From assembly GCA_030998015.1 (NCBI GenBank), contig JARWMV010000239.1, positions 1,302,001 to 1,366,000 on the forward strand: DNA of 64,000 nucleotides, read 5' to 3'. Numbering within the stretch: position 1 is the stretch's first letter; every line of letters starts with the position of its first letter. The position numbers and the translations under genes are program-made. The notes under the pieces are model-generated. The model did not search any database, was not told the origin of the DNA, and saw only the letters and a list, made by a program, of their open reading frames with translations. Source of the DNA: Ceratorhiza oryzae-sativae (Eukaryota; Basidiomycota; Agaricomycetes; Cantharellales; Ceratobasidiaceae). Below are positions 1 through 10,995 of this stretch, piece after piece.

Positions 1-1061
1 GTCATCCTTGCCTTCGCAATCGTCCCACTTGGCACGGGCTGGCGGGAAAGAGCGGCACTAGCCGGAAGCGCAGAGAGATCTGAGCGTGCAGCGAGGACAG
101 AGTCCAGGATGGATGTGCAAAAGAACACGATCGTGATGGCTGTTGACATTAGGATGAAGAACAAGAGCCAGCCACCACGGCCCCAGAGTGCTGAAAGCCG
201 AGCAATATCCATTTCTGTCTCAAGGCCCGAGTTGATAGATCCGAAAGCTACAATGCCGCAAACACCAAGAACGACAACAATCGTTCCCTATATGGATGTT
301 AATTTAAGTGGCATGAAGGCTATCAGTAGAGCTTCGAGCTCACATAGATATCGTTTCGTCCCACTGGCGTACCAACTAGGATAGATGCAAACATGAAGTT
401 GAAGATCAGGGATGTACCTGCCGGAGATTGTAAGATGATCGGTGACGGAGGCATGAGTCATTATTTTTCTTACTTCCAAGCGGAGCGACGATATTCTATA
501 CGCAAGGCGATTCAAGTTAGCGTTTATAGGGAGAGTCAACGGACTTGCTCACCAGCTCTCATGTATTCTAATGCGAGTGTGCTTCCGAGTAGTTGGGATA
601 GTCTATCGGTACTTTAGCATGAACCCATATGTCTGTGGTTTTTTTCGCGGAGACTCACATATATAGGATCATCCCAAGCAACCACAACGGTCTAAGGTAG
701 TCCTTCTGCTGCCTTGATGCCTTGGGTAGCGCATTTTGTCGAACATGATCGAGCTTTGTGAGGTTTAGCCCCCCTGCGTGGAATTAGGCGAAAAATCTCA
801 AAACAGCTCGACAGGACCTACCTGCGTTGAGAACTGACGACAAGGTCACGATACACAACCCAATGATAAACGCAACGACCGGGCTGGGGACAGGATACTG
901 TTAGCACATAAGCACCGCCATGCTTGTTGGAATCACTTTTGAACGTGTCGTTGCACTGCTGCCATCTCTGTGGGTGTTGCAGACGGCGCCACCGCAGTTG
1001 ACGTTGCGTTTGCGACTAGCGCCTCTATGACGCTGGTGACGGTGTCGTTGTGTTCAGCCAT
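1..1061 (-). CDS. NIPA-family magnesium transporter (DUF803), 3' end outside the window
   Basis: A membrane transporter of the NIPA family, expected to move Mg2+ across endosomal or plasma membranes. The ATG is at 1061 (protein begins MAEHNDTVTSV). Exons read by eye are 1061-945, 897-822, 773-659, 602-553, 495-474, 417-344 and 287 to the left edge. The joined frame gives NIPA hallmarks: a first hydrophobic helix (AFIIGLCIVTLSSVLNA), GLNLTKLDHVR, LRPLWLLGMILY, GSTLALEYMRA, APLGSTSLIFNFMFASILVG, TIVVVLGVCGIVAFGS and a last helix near 130-180. The gene lies tail-side of the DUF262 gene on the same strand. Between exons 4 and 5 the expected EYVAPLG needs one base removed near 490; the alternative is a longer exon 4 (GEQ then NIVAPLG). 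The family call is firm from the motif series; ion specificity is family knowledge. Confidence 0.82.
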
Positions 1062-1362
1062 GCCAGCAGGGGCGAGGAGGAGGAGAGGGAGGTGGTCGTA
1101 TGAGCGCAAAACGTAAGGTCGGATCACAAACCCAAGTGAGACGGAGCGCGCGTTGTCAGTCACGGGCCGAGCCAAGGACGCGCGCGGATTTGACTGCCAA
1201 AGTCGATGACGTCCGATTTCGGCAACCGAACTTGTGGCTGTGCCTTGGCAACACAATCCAACTCAACAGTATATTCATTCCAACTGAATGAGACTAATCG
1301 ACAGCAAATTCATACAACTACAATAGGTAAAAAGCGAAAAAAGACAAGTATAAGGTCCAGTT

Positions 1363-3370
1363 TTACCGAGTGTCTACTGACTTTGATCTCGGCGTGCTGA
1401 AAGCGACTTGAAATCGGGCCGAGCTTGCAGACCTAGGCGCGGTCTTGAGTGGTGACTCACTATTAGCCAACTGCTGTGATGACTCAGGATGCTGTAATCG
1501 AGTTGGTGTCTGTGGTGTGAGAGGGGGGTTGATCCTGAGCCTTTTCATGGTTGGAGTTGCAGTTGTTGGTTGGCTGGATGGACCGGGTTGGGCCATCTCT
1601 TCATGCGCTCCGGTCAGATAATTCCAAAAAGACTGCGTTCCTGTTCAGCAAACTAAACAACTAACACTGAAGTACCGACTTACCCCAGCGACTGCACTGT
1701 TCGATCGCATATCCACATGTATGGCTCGCATGGCTAGCCTCATCGCCCCAATCGCCTCCGCGAGTTGCTTCGGCCCCATCCCGGGTTCATCCATCCGCAT
1801 AGCGATTAGTAAGGCCGAGAAACAAAACTCGACTGGGGAGTTTCGGTTGACGCGCGGCGGAAGACTAAAAGCCGCCGAACAGAGCTCCGGCTTTGTGGCA
1901 ATAGCTTTGAGCAGACGTAGTGCGCGCTCAGACTTGCGCTGGATTTCCTTGACCTTTTCTGGCGACATTCCTTGGCACTGGAGTAGCTTGGTTTGTTGGA
2001 CATGGGTGGCGTGGGTATAATCGGGGAGTCGTGCAATACAAGCAATAACCTGGATAATGTTTTGAAACCCCCGGCCACGTTCAATAGCAAGGCATATCGG
2101 GGTCTCGATGTGAGCAGTGTCAAATAGTTCGCCGTGCATCCTGTGGGCGAATTGGGCCATTGGTCCGTCGAAAGATTGTAGTTGTTCGCCCGTTGTGAGC
2201 GCCATACCGAGTTGCACTCGCTACGGAGGAGGGCTTAATTGATACCCGTGAGCCTAATTGTTGGAGCATACCTGGAACATTTCACGCTACCGCCAGAATA
2301 ATAGCTGTCAGATGCTTGCATGGATTTAGGCTGAGCAGAAAACTATACCTCATGTACCGCACTTAAATCTCTGTATTCAATGCAAACCAACGTCTTGTTC
2401 CTGAATTGCTTTCGTAGTGGTTCTGGTAGTAGCCGCACAGTTTTGGTACCATCAACCTGCTTAAAATATAAGGATAGCTTGCTGCCGATGCAATGGAGAG
2501 ACAAATGTTGAAACGGGAACAGATCAATATCTTATTGTACTCACCCGTCTTTGTCTAAAAACATAAAGTTGATCAGTCTACTATACTGCACAAGTGGGGG
2601 ATTACTAACGCGGTATCTGAGAGTAGGATTCTGTTCAGTCACGCCAAGTTCCGCAAAACAATAGACAGACCTACCAAACCATCCAAGAAACTGCACAATA
2701 TCTTATAGTGAGGCTACATTTTCGTGAAATTGCAAGTATAACAACGCACCGGCGAATAGACGTCAGGCGTTGCTTCCCATCAATACAGATGCGGGTTTGA
2801 TTTCCAGACGAGTCCTCTGAAACACCTAAAAAAGGCCGTTTATTCTACGTGGGCTCTGTCGAGGAAATTTCTTACAAAAAAGTATCTGAAAAGGCGATGA
2901 GAACCCCGGAGAGCTGGATCACGATAAACTACATACTGGTGGGACATAGAAGTTGCGTAAGATCGAATCAATAAGCTTGCTTTGTTTCGCATCTGACCAC
3001 CTTGAATCCAATTTCAGTAGGCCGCAGTTCATATGGCTATTCAGACTTACACAACATTTCGCTGGTATTCGGGATCCACCTTGATATCACCAGTTCTCAT
3101 CTGCTCTGATTATCGAAGTTAGCACCCCGTGGTCAGATTAAATTATGTACAACTTACTAGCCAACCAATTGGTTGGATACTATACTTCTTTGTAAGATTT
3201 CGCGTGTGAAGGCTAAACGCACCACTTACGGACGCAGTGGTCGGCTGCTTCAGTGAGTTCTTGATTGTGTAAACTGAGGGAGCTTTTTGTTTACGCTTTT
3301 TGGCTTCCTGGATCGTCTCAACCTCATATTCGTCCGACGAGGGTTCAGTGAGTTCTGACTCGCTAGACAT
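1363..3370 (-). CDS. DUF262 (GmrSD N-terminal-like, ParB/Srx-fold) protein
   Basis: A eukaryotic DUF262 protein. Start ATG at 3370 (MSSESELTEPSSDEYEVE, acidic then KKRK-rich), stop TAA at 1363. Spliced exons restore the family signature in order: DIKVDPEYQRNVVW, then SDAKQSKLIDSILRNFYVPP, then ICIDGKQRLTSIRRFLDGL (the DGQQR-type motif), then the exon around 2450-2350 (VDGTKTVRLLPEPLRKQF), a 15-nt micro-exon (REMFQ) and RVQLGMALTTGEQL. A helical C-terminal half follows (1686-2217), ending SFWNYLTGAHEEM and a proline/threonine-rich tail. The last intron (about 1633-1683) must use the AG just before 1632 to give SFWNYL. No HNH (DUF1524) nuclease half is visible, so the protein keeps only the NTP-binding-type half known from bacterial GmrSD. 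Its function in fungi is unknown. It starts 106 bp from Med27 on the opposite strand. Confidence 0.85.
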
Positions 3371-3476
3371 GGCGGAGTGAAACGACGAAGGCTCAGGTGA
3401 TGCGGGCGCTCGCTCAAGGCGACAGCCGACAGCATCACCAAACAATTGGCACGTGCTCCAATTCTGTCTCCGACCA

Positions 3477-4479
3477 TGCCGCCGGCGCTTGAAGCCCAAG
3501 TCGACCTTCTCGCCTCGTTGATAAATCGATTAGCTACGGTCCGCGCCGTATCTGCCGGGAACCTGCCTGTTCATCTTCAGTCGGCTATAACAAATGTTTC
3601 ATCCTTTGCCGAGGAACTGGCGTCGAGTAACGTCCAAGACGCGCTAGCCGCTGCTGACCTCGAGCAAAATATTAGGGCAACTGACCTCCAAAACAGTCGA
3701 AGAGAGATAAGACGCCAGAGGTATCTTATCTCATGAAGTGTATCTTTAATCACCTATAGCTTTCTTCCATCCTAGGCAGCAAGTAGATACCACACCGCCA
3801 ACAAAGCGGCCCGCAGCCAAAAAGCAAACGTATCCTCCTAGATTACCAGGTCAAATAGCCCCTCCAACGCGCAGCACCTTGCGGATATTTGTTGAGAGCT
3901 TTAACCAACTCAACCCGAATGCCAGCATGAGTATATGGTCTCAAATAGAGACTAAGCAAACCACCTCCTTGCGCGTTGTCGTGCCGAATGTCCTAGTCGG
4001 ATACATCACTTTACGGAATGACAATCATCAAGGCGATACGTTGCAGGCTGATTCCGTATCGGTCGTCGGAATACGAGAACAGGTAGGGCCCTCCGTTTCG
4101 CTCCATTCGTTCGGCACTGAATTTGTTTCAGCGAACCACCTCAGAACTTGCCGTATTTCGCTCGATTTCACAGTACATTTTCAAGATCATGTCAGGCGAA
4201 AAAGACATCACAGTGTTGGACTTGGCTGTACGTCGCCTCTTCATTTGTTACACGTCTAATATCCACACAACACATTAGTATGTACTGGCATCCTATCACG
4301 ACCTTTATTCGGCGACATGTCACAAGTGCAAGCGCATCACCTCTGCCCAAGTGCGAATAAATACCATTTTGTCATCTTGCTTTGCTCATCCTCACGGGAG
4401 TGTAGGACCACACGCCCACGATTGTTCGTATCTGGGCAGAAAGCGACCAGGGACAATTAACCCTTCAGCATTACCATGA
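3477..4479 (+). CDS. MED27: Mediator of RNA polymerase II transcription subunit 27 (Med27)
   Basis: A subunit of the Mediator coactivator complex in the nucleus. Exon 1 runs 3477-3718 (MPPALEAQVDLLASLINRL, a coiled helical region ending RREIRRQ). Exon 2 follows an intron ending TCCTAG (QQVDTTPPTKRPAAKK, then LRIFVESFNQLNP). Exon 3 starts after the CAG at 4130 (RTTSELAVFRSISQYIF, MSGEKDITVLDLA). Exon 4 starts after the TTAG at 4278. That exon gives YVLASYHDLYSATCHKC and, later, HAHDCSYLGRKRPGTINP, resembling the Med27 C-terminal zinc-binding region (C-x2-C with later His/Cys). The stop is TGA 4477-4479. An in-frame ATG at 3446 could add ten residues; 3477 was preferred because the conserved coil begins there. 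The call rests on the C-terminal pattern and overall layout. Confidence 0.7.
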
Positions 4480-6374
4480 TTCCTGCGCTGCCTCTAGTTG
4501 ATTATTCGACCAACTCAGTGGTAGCTGCGAGCCCATTCCCAGAGGAGTGTCACCGTGGACTCAAGCGACTGCGTGCCGAATGTATAGCATGCTTGTAATA
4601 TGATTGGCCCTTAAAAGGGGGCAACCTGCCCACACCCGACCACACAATTTGTGCGCAGAGTGAAAAACTCCGCTTGTCCGCAAAGTTTACAGGTCTTTAT
4701 ATTCGTTCGATCCTCGTGAGCCTACCCACCTACCTTGATTCCTGCAAGCCGTGAGGGACACACTGCGCGCCTCTTCTGCATAGGGCCGAGAAGGCGTCAT
4801 GAGTCCGGGTGCCATGAGTTTGATGATCACTCCTTGGTGGCGTGCTGGGTCTCAAGGACTCATTTCGCAGACAATGGGAGTACGCATATAGTAAAATACA
4901 CTTTTGTGACTTCATAAAACCCATCACCTGCACCCCAGGTACGAGTCAAGATCGCCTATTGATCCACTTCTAGAGGTGTGTGGCCAGCCTCCCGATGGGA
5001 GCGCCCACAAACCTTCCCACCCCGCTGGCTGTGATTCAAATTTCTAGGACTAGAAATCTCTTTGTCCTGTGGTCGCATGAAATAACAGTATGGTCTATTC
5101 GAGGCAACTCCGACAACCCAACTAGCGGAATGGACGGTCCAACTACGGATCTGGGCCATTGATCGTGACCCAAAAATGAAGTGTGGCAAACAGGTTTGTC
5201 TACCCAGACATGGCGCATCCACCAATATGAACACAAATCACAGACAAATTGGAAGCGTTAGGACTTGAAGCTCTCTTGGATGAGAGAACTTCTTCAGTCG
5301 AAGATATGATTAGTAAAAAGTCGGAGTTTAGCACGAAAGGCACATCGTGTTTCGCCCCGAGCCTACCTCCGGAAATGAGTATCCTTGTAAATCAGGAGCT
5401 CGGATTAAGACATTAAACCCTGGTTCTTGGTTACTCATACGGCTTGGTCCAGCGGACTTTCAACCCGAACGCATGCATCTAGCAACCTTCGTATGATGAC
5501 AGTCGGCAGAGCCAGACGTAAAAGCGAGAGTAACAAAAGGCTATAACAAGCTTATGCACGCGGCGTGTGCTTATATATGCAACTGTTCTGTGTAAACACT
5601 CGATCGGAAGTGCCGCAATTAGGCTACGAATCGTGGGAGGGCAAATGCCGGATGCAGAGCCACTCATACATATGAACTTGGCCACCACGACGGGGAGAGT
5701 GCATAGCCTTTTCTTCTCTCCCTCCTCGTTCCTCTTCTACTCTCTTCATCACCACTACATCCATATTCAATCATTGCTGTACCATCTGCCGGTACTTTTG
5801 CCAGCTTTAGTGGCATCCGGCTTAAGCTTCACCTTCACCGCTGCAACCTAAATCTACTTGACTGGGTCAGTAACTGAAGCTCCCGAGGTAAATTAGGAGA
5901 ACCTACCTTGACCTATCTGTATCCTACGAATAATCGAAAAAAGCCGGAGTGTTTTCAGCTACGTAAGTAGAAGAGTGGGCCGAGAGCGTATTGCCACAAG
6001 TGTATCCCTCCAGTAGCTGACCATTCGGTATTTATAGCTCTACAATTGCTCTCTGGGCGATTATTGTTTATATAGCGTGCTAATAGGTGAGTTTTAGAGT
6101 TTTGAATCCCGTTTCTACATACAGCAACCTGGGTCGTAGCTGGCGCCACATTACCTTACGAGACACCATAGATAAAGCCACCATCGTGCTGCTAATGTGG
6201 CTATATTATATCCATTTACCCTCTGCTTCGGTGCCTTCGTAAAGCTGACACCCGTATCTTCCTCTTGAACCGATATCACTAACACAAACTCTGCCAGTGC
6301 CATCCCATCACTTACTGTGTCAAGTTGTTCGCATATATACTGGCATATACCACCTTGTCCGCCGTATTGTCTAC
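4480..6374. other. 1.9-kb intergenic region upstream of the Medusa-type gene
   Basis: No gene recognised. Short open frames on both strands have no family signature. From about 5695 to 5770 there is a strongly pyrimidine-rich plus-strand stretch (TTCTTCTCTCCCTCCTCG and onward), the kind of tract often found near fungal transcription starts. It lies 600 bp before the next start codon, so a long 5' leader, possibly with a leader intron, is possible. Confidence 0.4.
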
Positions 6375-8323
6375 ATGCCTTGCACTCGAGATTCACCAAG
6401 CTACTCCCACTACAGTGACGAACACATGGAATACTACGCCGCTCCAACTACCTCCAGCCTGACTGCGTTTCCTACCTCTGCACCCCCGGGATTTACACCA
6501 TACTCAAGTATGGGTCGCATGGATCCGGAATTTTTGGACGACGAATCCTCGCAAGAGGGCGTAGAAGAGGACGAACGACCGACGATTGCTCGTGGACGCG
6601 CGACTCGCATCCTTGGGTTTCTACCTCATGAGGGGCAATACGGTACCATCATCTCTGTTCGACTGGTTTTCAGACAGGACTTCGTTGCTCCAAACAAGGT
6701 TGCGTTTAGAATCAAGATGGGCAACGTACCGCTTATTACTTCTATATTTGGAGTTTTGCCGACAAGAAACTCGGGCGGCCATTACGAAATACAAGTTGTT
6801 GCTCCAGATCCAGTGCAGCTGAACATCAATGGCCTGAAGGTCCCGCTGATTGTCCAAGTCTTGCGAACCAAAGATGCACAGATTATAGATGACGTTTGCA
6901 TTGGGGGATTCAAGTTTATACCCCCTCGTAAGCCTTAATTTGCCTTTGCTCACATATCGCTGAATGTTCCCAAATAGCAGATAGCTCGGCGAATCTTTCT
7001 GTTTTGGAGGCTCCGCCCACCAGTCTTGTACATCACACTACAGACGATAGTTTCATCCCGTCAACTCAAGAATCCGCCCAAACGACTGATCACCCGACGG
7101 GCAGCTACGTACCAAAGCGTAAACGTGCCAGGCTTTCGATCGAAATTCGATCCAGAGACGTTCCCAGTGACATCGAAAGCGCTAGTCCTGACCAGCCGTC
7201 ACCCATGCTCGCAAGGCATCTGTCATCTCGGCTCTCTCAAAAGCCTGGTGAATATGCCTATCGGGCGGCGCTTGGTATTCAGGGGAACTTGGAAAGCATG
7301 ACAGGGGGCTGGTAAGCTCTTCGTACTTTTTTTAGATGACCTATCAAGACATGCCATTCATTTAGGTCTGATGAAGAAAACAAGGAAAGCCGTCGACTTG
7401 TCGAGTTTTTTAGTACTCAATACCATGGCAATATCGAGGTTAAGTTTGCTCCCGTACATGGTGCGGCTACACTGGACGCCAAGCGAAACATCGTATCTTG
7501 CATCTGGTGGGAAGACGCTGGCGAGTTTGTGATCACATCTGTCGATACTATCGGCCTATTGCAGAAACTAGTTGGCGCCAAGTTCACGACAGAAGAGAAA
7601 AACCGCATCCGCCGAAATCTGCAGGGATTTAAGCCTTCAACAATCTCAAAGAGCCAACCCGAACACGAGTCGTTTTTTAGGACCTTGATGGAGTTTCCAG
7701 CCCCCCGTCCCCGTAATATTGAAAAGGACGTAAAGACCTTTCCATGGTCAAAGCTCCCAGAAATGCTTCAAAAGATTATATCGAAATATGTAAGTCACTT
7801 GGTTTGCCTTTGATAGATAGGGACTTAACTATCGTAATGCGCGTGCCGCGGTCAGTGGTTCATTGTTTCGTTTCCAGGCTCTGAATCCAATGAGGATCCT
7901 GATTCTAAGCATGTTCGAGTCGTTCGCGATCCCGAGGGCCTCTTGGGGGAGCCTGTTATTGTTGGACCGCCTCTATTGGCTACAAACTCCCAACACCATT
8001 CTGATACCGATACGCCTAGTAGACCCAGTGGCATACTACTCCCTTCTGGTTATGTTTCATCTACATCAACAACATCTGGAGATAAAAGCCCAGGTCAACC
8101 CAAAACAATCGAAGATAAAATTTACCCCACTGGACTTGGCAACGCAAACCACATTAATCTCCCCTTTTACACGAACGAGGGGATTATGGAGATCAGTGAA
8201 GATACGATGGAAGCGGTTCAGTCGCTCCAGACTGTAAGTGATAGCATGGTCTATCATACACATTCGGATTATTATGGTGCCGCTTTCGAATACTCCTCGG
8301 GCACCAACTTCTACGGAGAGTAG
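6375..8323 (+). CDS. DUF7082-domain developmental regulator (Medusa/Ren1-like)
   Basis: A probable nuclear regulator related to the ascomycete Medusa/Ren1 proteins that control conidial and mycelial development. Five exons join cleanly: 6375-6927, about 6973-7312, about 7366-7790, and from about 7855 to the stop at 8321-8323. The N-terminus is Pro/Ser/Tyr-rich. An Ig-like segment follows at residues 80-180 (RILGFLPHEGQYGTIISVRL, ending DVCIGGFKFIPP), then a linker with a basic patch (PKRKRARL). The conserved C-terminal domain reads WSDEENKESRRLVEF, IVSCIWWEDAGEFVITSVDT and PRPRNIEKDVKTFPWSKLPE. The intron at 7791 ends at GGTCAG, giving KY then WFIVSFPGSES. The start could also be the ATG at 6426. 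The DUF7082 assignment is fairly sure; the developmental role is by homology only. Confidence 0.68.
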
Positions 8324-8564
8324 GCAACCGTTGTGACTTGGCAGCATCCAGCTTACCCGCATACAACGGGGTGGCTTCATTCTAATTAAGGTCATTTTCG
8401 TTGGCGGATCGCGAATGCTATTTTAAACCTGGGTTACTTCGAGAAGGCAACCATTATCTTTTTACCGATTACGCATATACTACAAAGAAAGAAAGAAAGA
8501 AAAACCACCTCTCCTGTGTACTACTTATTCTTCCAAAAATTGAAAACTGTGAATCCCTTTCTAT
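8324..8564. other. Short convergent intergenic region
   Basis: A 241-bp space between the stops of the Medusa-type gene (+) and the MFS transporter (-). It holds a small GAAA repeat around 8485-8502 and A-rich sequence that probably serves 3'-end formation of both genes. Confidence 0.5.
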
Positions 8565-10659
8565 TCAACGAAGCACAACCGAGTGTATTCCACCATTTCG
8601 TTTCCATCCAAACATTCCGACCAACGCTGCCCCAGCAAAAACGGTCCCGATGTAGACTATGAGTCTTGTCCACCGACTCCCATGTTGCAAGCCCGAATGA
8701 ACATACTCGAGAGCAGAGCCAGTGAGTAACGCCGACGAGAGCGGAGTACTCAGTACGTTCCCAAGGCCCTGTCATAACAAAATGAGTTCCTCGCATAAGT
8801 AACACGCGGGTATAGCCTTACTCGAGATAGCATCAACATCCCTAGCATAGTTGTTGCAGAAGTCGGGTCGTCCTCTGATTTAGCAACAAGGCATTAGCGC
8901 GGGCGTAGGTCTCATGGCAAGCATCGTACTCACTGGCGATTGGCCTGACAAACCCTGTCCAAAGACTCGAGAAACCTCCCGCCAGTGCACCAAATAGAAC
9001 CGCATATGTAGACAATGTTGCGACGCTTGTGGTGACGGCACCCCACAACACGAATGTGAAGACAGACGTCGCAGCAAGCGTGAAGGTGGTAAGCAGCCAG
9101 GGATCGAAAAGGTCAGAGAGTTGGCCTAAGCTGATTCGGCTAACAACCGAGGATCCTGAAACGCTGCGTTACCAATGCGTTCGGACATGAATCAGTCAAT
9201 ACGAACCATTCAGTAACGCCAGAGCGAGCGAAGCTTGGCTGTCGCTTATATTCATATCTTTTGCAAAGGTCGGGAGATAAAGGATGGGCAAAAAGTATGC
9301 AAAGCCCTGAAGTGTCGTGACGAAAAGAATTAACCAAAAGGATTTGTTTGTTGACCACCTAGCGGTGGAGCCGACAGCCAAAGTGCGGATACGATCTTCG
9401 GGTAGCCTCGGTTGGATGAACGGCAAAGTGGCAGAAAGTGAGACGAATACTGCGACAGCCAGATAACGCAGTGTGACACTGGTGCCGTGTGGTCTAGAAG
9501 CACAAGATCAGCAAATACGTCGCCTCACCGGGGAGAATCACTCACCGGATGACAGATGGCAGGATGAGCGGCAACACTAGACCACCGACCGCAGTGCCTA
9601 TGACTATGGGTCAGAGTATATTACTGACGCTGCTTCATATTATATTTACCAGCGTTCATGACGCCGTTGGCCAGGCCACGGCGGGCAAAAAACCACTCAG
9701 ACATATACGAGACCCTAATTGAAGCTTAGATGACATAACCGTACTACAGGGCGAGCTACTCACGTTGGCGCATACAAGAGGGCTGGAAATTCTGGTTAGC
9801 CTATCGTAATCATAGTTCGTGGGGCTGCTTACAGCCACCCAAACCATAGCCGACACCCTGAAGAAGAACAATTTCCCATGGCTGTATGGACTCGGTTTGA
9901 AGGAATAGATGTAGGATGTGAAGACAATAGCATACCTTGTTCACGTAACTTGCGCCCAACAAACTTGCAAAACAGATAAAATTCCCAGCCCACATACTGT
10001 TCCGGCGGTATGCGGGATATCGGGCCACGAAGGGGTAAATAATTGGACCTATATTCGTGACTCCTGTCAACGCTGGCACACGATAGTCTGGCAGTCAATA
10101 CAATACCAGAACAATACATCAAACCTGTCCGGATTAGGCGAACAAATCGTTAGTATGCGTGGATGCTAGACTCATTTATGACTAACCTGAGCACAATGTT
10201 CCTGCAAGCGGGAGCAGCAACTCGGCTCCGGGTTGGCCTTGAAACATTTCGGAATAGTAACTGAGAAAAACACCAAACGAATTTGGAAAACCTGATGACA
10301 GCCTATATCAGGACAATGCTTCGAAAGGATGCAGGGATGTGTGTACCCCAAACCAAAGTCTCAACGACAAAGGCGCCCACAAGATACATCCATGCTTGAA
10401 CCCCACGATCAGCCGGGGCCAGGTTTGATGGTTCAGGCGAAGCAGGAAACTCGTTGCTTTCGGCGCCAATTTCAGATAGCACGCTGCTGTTGTGAGGAGT
10501 CGGAAACTCTCGGGAATTTCCCTGGCGAGAGTTACTGCGCCTGTCGTGACACGAAGATTGGCCAGCATTCGCTGGTAGAGGCGTATGGGGTCGGCTAGCA
10601 GATAGACCGATTGTTTCGACATTGGTGCGCGAGGCGATAGGATCAAGTGCAATATCCAT
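8565..10659 (-). CDS. MFS transporter, monocarboxylate permease type (MCT/MCH-like)
   Basis: A plasma-membrane 12-helix transporter of the major facilitator superfamily, closest in pattern to fungal monocarboxylate permease-like (SLC16-type) proteins. The ATG is at 10659 (MDIALDPIASRTNVETIG), followed by a hydrophilic N-terminus of about 80 residues. Helix 1 reads GVQAWMYLVGAFVVETLVWG and is followed by FPNSFGVFLSYYSEMF. Further blocks are GVTNIGPIIYPFVARYP, FICFASLLGASYVNK, LLQGVGYGLGGSLLYAPT, MSEWFFARRGLANGVMNAG and TAVGGLVLPLILPSVIR. These are followed by LPFIQPRLPEDRIRTLA, then STNKSFWLILFVTTLQGFA and the last helices. The stop is at 8565-8567. Introns are about 50 nt; one near 10077-10110 looks unusually short (about 34 nt). 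It is tandem with WDR83 upstream. Substrate not deducible. Confidence 0.85.
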
Positions 10660-10995
10660 TGTTATTGCTTTTGCTTGGAGGATGCGGTTACGAAAAAAAT
10701 CAAAAGAGTCATCTGAATGCTCGTGACTCGAGCAGAGCGCGCTTAAGACATGGCCTTGTTCCGGTTCAAAACTCGTAATGTCTGATATCACATCAGGGCT
10801 AACAGCAGTAGACTTTTGTCGGGCACTTTGTAGGAGGCTGAGAATAGGCACCCGCATAAGAGATAGTGTCCATAAGTGATCATGAAACGATAAGCAAATC
10901 CAAGATCCCAAGCTGCGGAAAGAAGAGACAATATGGAACTGCATCGATGAATTTGTAACTTCAGGCTCGGGTGCTCGATATAGACCCACCTCAAA
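10660..10995. other. Intergenic region between WDR83 and the MFS transporter
   Basis: A 336-bp spacer that must hold the 3' end of WDR83 and the promoter and 5' leader of the MFS gene, both on the minus strand. An open minus-strand frame runs through it in phase with the MFS start but shows no domain; it is treated as leader sequence. Confidence 0.5.

Noticed and set aside
8485..8502. GAAA microsatellite.
   Set aside because: Too short to be of interest; ordinary simple repeat in a 3' region.
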